Assembly: GCA_016869025.1 (NCBI GenBank)
Contig: VGFA01000010.1
Span: 1 to 64,000, forward strand
Reading direction: 5' to 3'
DNA length: 64,000 bases
From: Armatimonadota bacterium
GTDB lineage: Bacteria; Sysuimicrobiota; Sysuimicrobiia; Sysuimicrobiales; Humicultoraceae
The first letter of the stretch is position 1; every line of letters starts with the position of its first letter. Of this stretch, positions 62,511 to 64,000 are shown piece after piece. Position numbers and translations under genes: made by a program. The notes below the pieces were generated by a model. It did no database searches and had not been told where the DNA came from. It saw only the letters and a program-made list of their open reading frames with translations.

Positions 62511-63551
62511 ATGAAGCTCGCGCAACTGGCGCTGCTCGCGCGGGCAGAGCTGGTCGGGTCCGGTGAGATAGAGATCAGCGCGATCACGGATCTGGCGCAC
62601 GCTCACGCGGGGGCGCTGGTGATGGTCTCAGATCCGCGGGATCTCTCGGCCGCCGAGGCCTCACCCGCCGCTGCCCTGCTAGTGGCGGGCACCGTGACCC
62701 CCTCTGCCAAGCCATTCCTGCGCTCTGTGAATCTGCGCGCGGCATTCGCGCGCGTCCTCTCCGCGTTCGCGCCGGAGGAGAGGGGACCGGGGGAGATCCA
62801 TCCCAGCGCCGTTGTCGCCCCGGACGCCAGCATAGGGCCGGATGTCCTGCTCGGGCCTTTCGTGGTGGTGGCCTCCGGAGCCGCGATCGGCCCGCGGACT
62901 ACGGTGCATGCGGGAACGACCATCGGCTCCCGGGTTCGGATCGGTGCCGACTGCCTGCTGCATCCCCGCGTGACAATCTACGCCGACTGCGTGCTTGGCG
63001 ACCGCGTCACAATCCACAGTGGCACGGTCATAGGGAGTGACGGTTTCGGGTACGCCACGGAAGAGGGAACGCACCTCAAGGTGCCCCACCTCGGCCGCGT
63101 GGTGATCGAGGACGACGTCGAGATCGGCGCGAACGCCGCTGTGGATCGGGCCACGCTGGGAGAGACACGCATCGGTCGGGGAACGAAGATAGACAACCTG
63201 GTGCAGGTGGCCCACAACGTCCTGATCGGCGAAGGAGTGCTGGTGGTCTCCCAGGTAGGCATCTCTGGGAGCGTGACCATCGGGAACGGCGTAGTCCTGG
63301 CAGGTCAGGCGGGCGTGGTGGATCACAGGCGGATCGGCGCCGGCGCGCGGGTGCTGGCACGCGCAGGGGTGACCAGGGACGTACCAGACGGCGCGACGGT
63401 CTCGGGCTTTCCCGCGCGCGATCACCGCGAGGAGATGCGGGCGATGGCCTCGGTCCAGCGGCTTCCGGATCTGGCAGAGCGGGTCGCCGCCATCGAGGCA
63501 CAGCTCGCCGGGCGTTCGCGCCGGCAGGGTGCCCGCAAGCGCCGGGGATGA
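62511..63551 (+). CDS. lpxD: UDP-3-O-acylglucosamine N-acyltransferase
   Basis: A 346-residue lipid A enzyme adding the second acyl chain to UDP-acyl-GlcN. An N-terminal uridine-binding domain (~residues 1-95) precedes the left-handed beta helix of hexapeptide repeats. The family block [14 protein letters not shown] and the catalytic His in [20 protein letters not shown] are intact. Its presence shows capacity for LPS-type lipid A. It follows the ompH genes, an order known from many diderms. The stop overlaps the next gene (ATGA). Confidence 0.95.
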   Translation: MKLAQLALLARAELVGSGEIEISAITDLAHAHAGALVMVSDPRDLSAAEASPAAALLVAGTVTPSAKPFLRSVNLRAAFARVLSAFAPEERGPGEIHPSAVVAPDASIGPDVLLGPFVVVASGAAIGPRTTVHAGTTIGSRVRIGADCLLHPRVTIYADCVLGDRVTIHSGTVIGSDGFGYATEEGTHLKVPHLGRVVIEDDVEIGANAAVDRATLGETRIGRGTKIDNLVQVAHNVLIGEGVLVVSQVGISGSVTIGNGVVLAGQAGVVDHRRIGAGARVLARAGVTRDVPDGATVSGFPARDHREEMRAMASVQRLPDLAERVAAIEAQLAGRSRRQGARKRRG

Positions 63552-64000
63552 GGCATCTGCGGCCGGCCTGCGCAGCCCTTGTCGTGGGGCTGTTCCTGCT
63601 AGGGTCTCCCGGAGCCGCAACCCCCCGTCCCGCCGGTGCTGAGTTGAAGGTCCGCGGCCGTCCGGCGATCGAGATTGCGCCATCGAGCGTGGTCCTTTCC
63701 CCCGGAGGAACGGCAATCGTCTCGGTCTCGGCGGCGATCCCCGGGGACATCCGGCTGGGCAGTTTCGACCGCCGGGTCGCCGACGTGGTCCTGGTGGCCG
63801 GTACCTTGCGCGTCACGGCCCGTCATCCGGGCAGCACGGTCGTGCCCTTGAGGGTGGGAGCCCACCGCGCCCAGCTGGGCATCTCGGTACGCCCGCCCGC
63901 CGGCGTGATTCCTCATGTCGTGGAGGTGGCCGTCACCGGAGCCCCGGCTCCCCCGGACCTCATCCGGGAGGCGATACGGCGCCGCCTCGAGGAGACGGTC
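63548..64000 (+). CDS. Exported protein of unknown function, cut by the right edge (partial)
   Basis: An open frame from ATG 63548, overlapping the lpxD stop by four bases, runs 151 codons to the window end without a stop. It begins with a signal peptide (residues ~5-25, [19 protein letters not shown]) and continues as a beta-rich region ([20 protein letters not shown]), Ig/BIG-like in character, then a Pro-rich stretch and a charged helix start ([14 protein letters not shown]). I do not recognise the family. Translational coupling puts it in the envelope operon. Confidence 0.8.
   Translation, partial: MRHLRPACAALVVGLFLLGSPGAATPRPAGAELKVRGRPAIEIAPSSVVLSPGGTAIVSVSAAIPGDIRLGSFDRRVADVVLVAGTLRVTARHPGSTVVPLRVGAHRAQLGISVRPPAGVIPHVVEVAVTGAPAPPDLIREAIRRRLEETV

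Overview
The window is 64 kb of GC-rich, densely coding bacterial chromosome with two tRNA genes and no rRNA, insertion sequence, prophage or CRISPR array. Envelope genes for BamA, TamB, three OmpH/Skp-like proteins and LpxD point to a diderm with lipid-A-type LPS. A tryptophan T-box leader, a glmU-prs pair, a SpoIVB-type S55 peptidase and many overlapping GTG/TTG-started genes are traits of Terrabacteria. A deep-branching diderm of that side (Armatimonadota- or CSP1-3-like) is my best guess; this is inference, because no rRNA or other phylogenetic marker was analysed.

Region 1 (0-28 kb) looks like a peptide and amino-acid scavenging block. It has two dipeptide/oligopeptide ABC importers (substrate-binding protein plus two permeases each, and neither has an ATPase gene beside it). 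Mixed with them are hydrolases and catabolic enzymes: a deacylase of the succinylglutamate desuccinylase family, an unusual M28 peptidase, two M20 peptidases, leucyl aminopeptidase, an ornithine cyclodeaminase homologue, an SDR, a ketopantoate reductase homologue and an adenine deaminase homologue. NfnAB, a GGDEF protein, SpeD, an AEC transporter, an MFS transporter and tRNA-Phe are also here.

Region 2 (27-44 kb) is housekeeping and regulatory: YggT, a stand-alone AlaRS-type editing protein, CcdA, an S41 protease, an ABC-class ATPase, a tryptophan T-box leader ahead of a TrpB2-type tryptophan synthase, a PIN/Phd toxin-antitoxin pair, an ABC-2 exporter with a NEW3-domain protein, a DtxR/MntR regulator, lipB, a coupled ParB-like/JAMM/Rrf2 operon that may serve cysteine metabolism, an ECF sigma factor with a zinc-type anti-sigma factor, RidA and tRNA-Gln.

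Region 3 (44-64 kb) builds the envelope. glmU-prs, a WecA/TagO-type transferase and UDP-GlcNAc 2-epimerase come first. They are followed by a small exported lipoyl-fold protein, an S55 peptidase, a 1464-residue TamB, a sigma factor with a membrane protein, BamA, an unknown exported protein, three OmpH-like proteins, LpxD and a gene cut by the window edge. All of these are on the plus strand and tightly packed.

The most notable items are the Trp T-box, the ParB-like/JAMM/Rrf2 operon, the adenine-deaminase reading frame that ends inside the antisense of tRNA-Phe, the M28 protein lacking the usual Glu-Glu pair, the OmpH triplication, and several extended -10 promoters placed so that transcription would start at or near the start codon.
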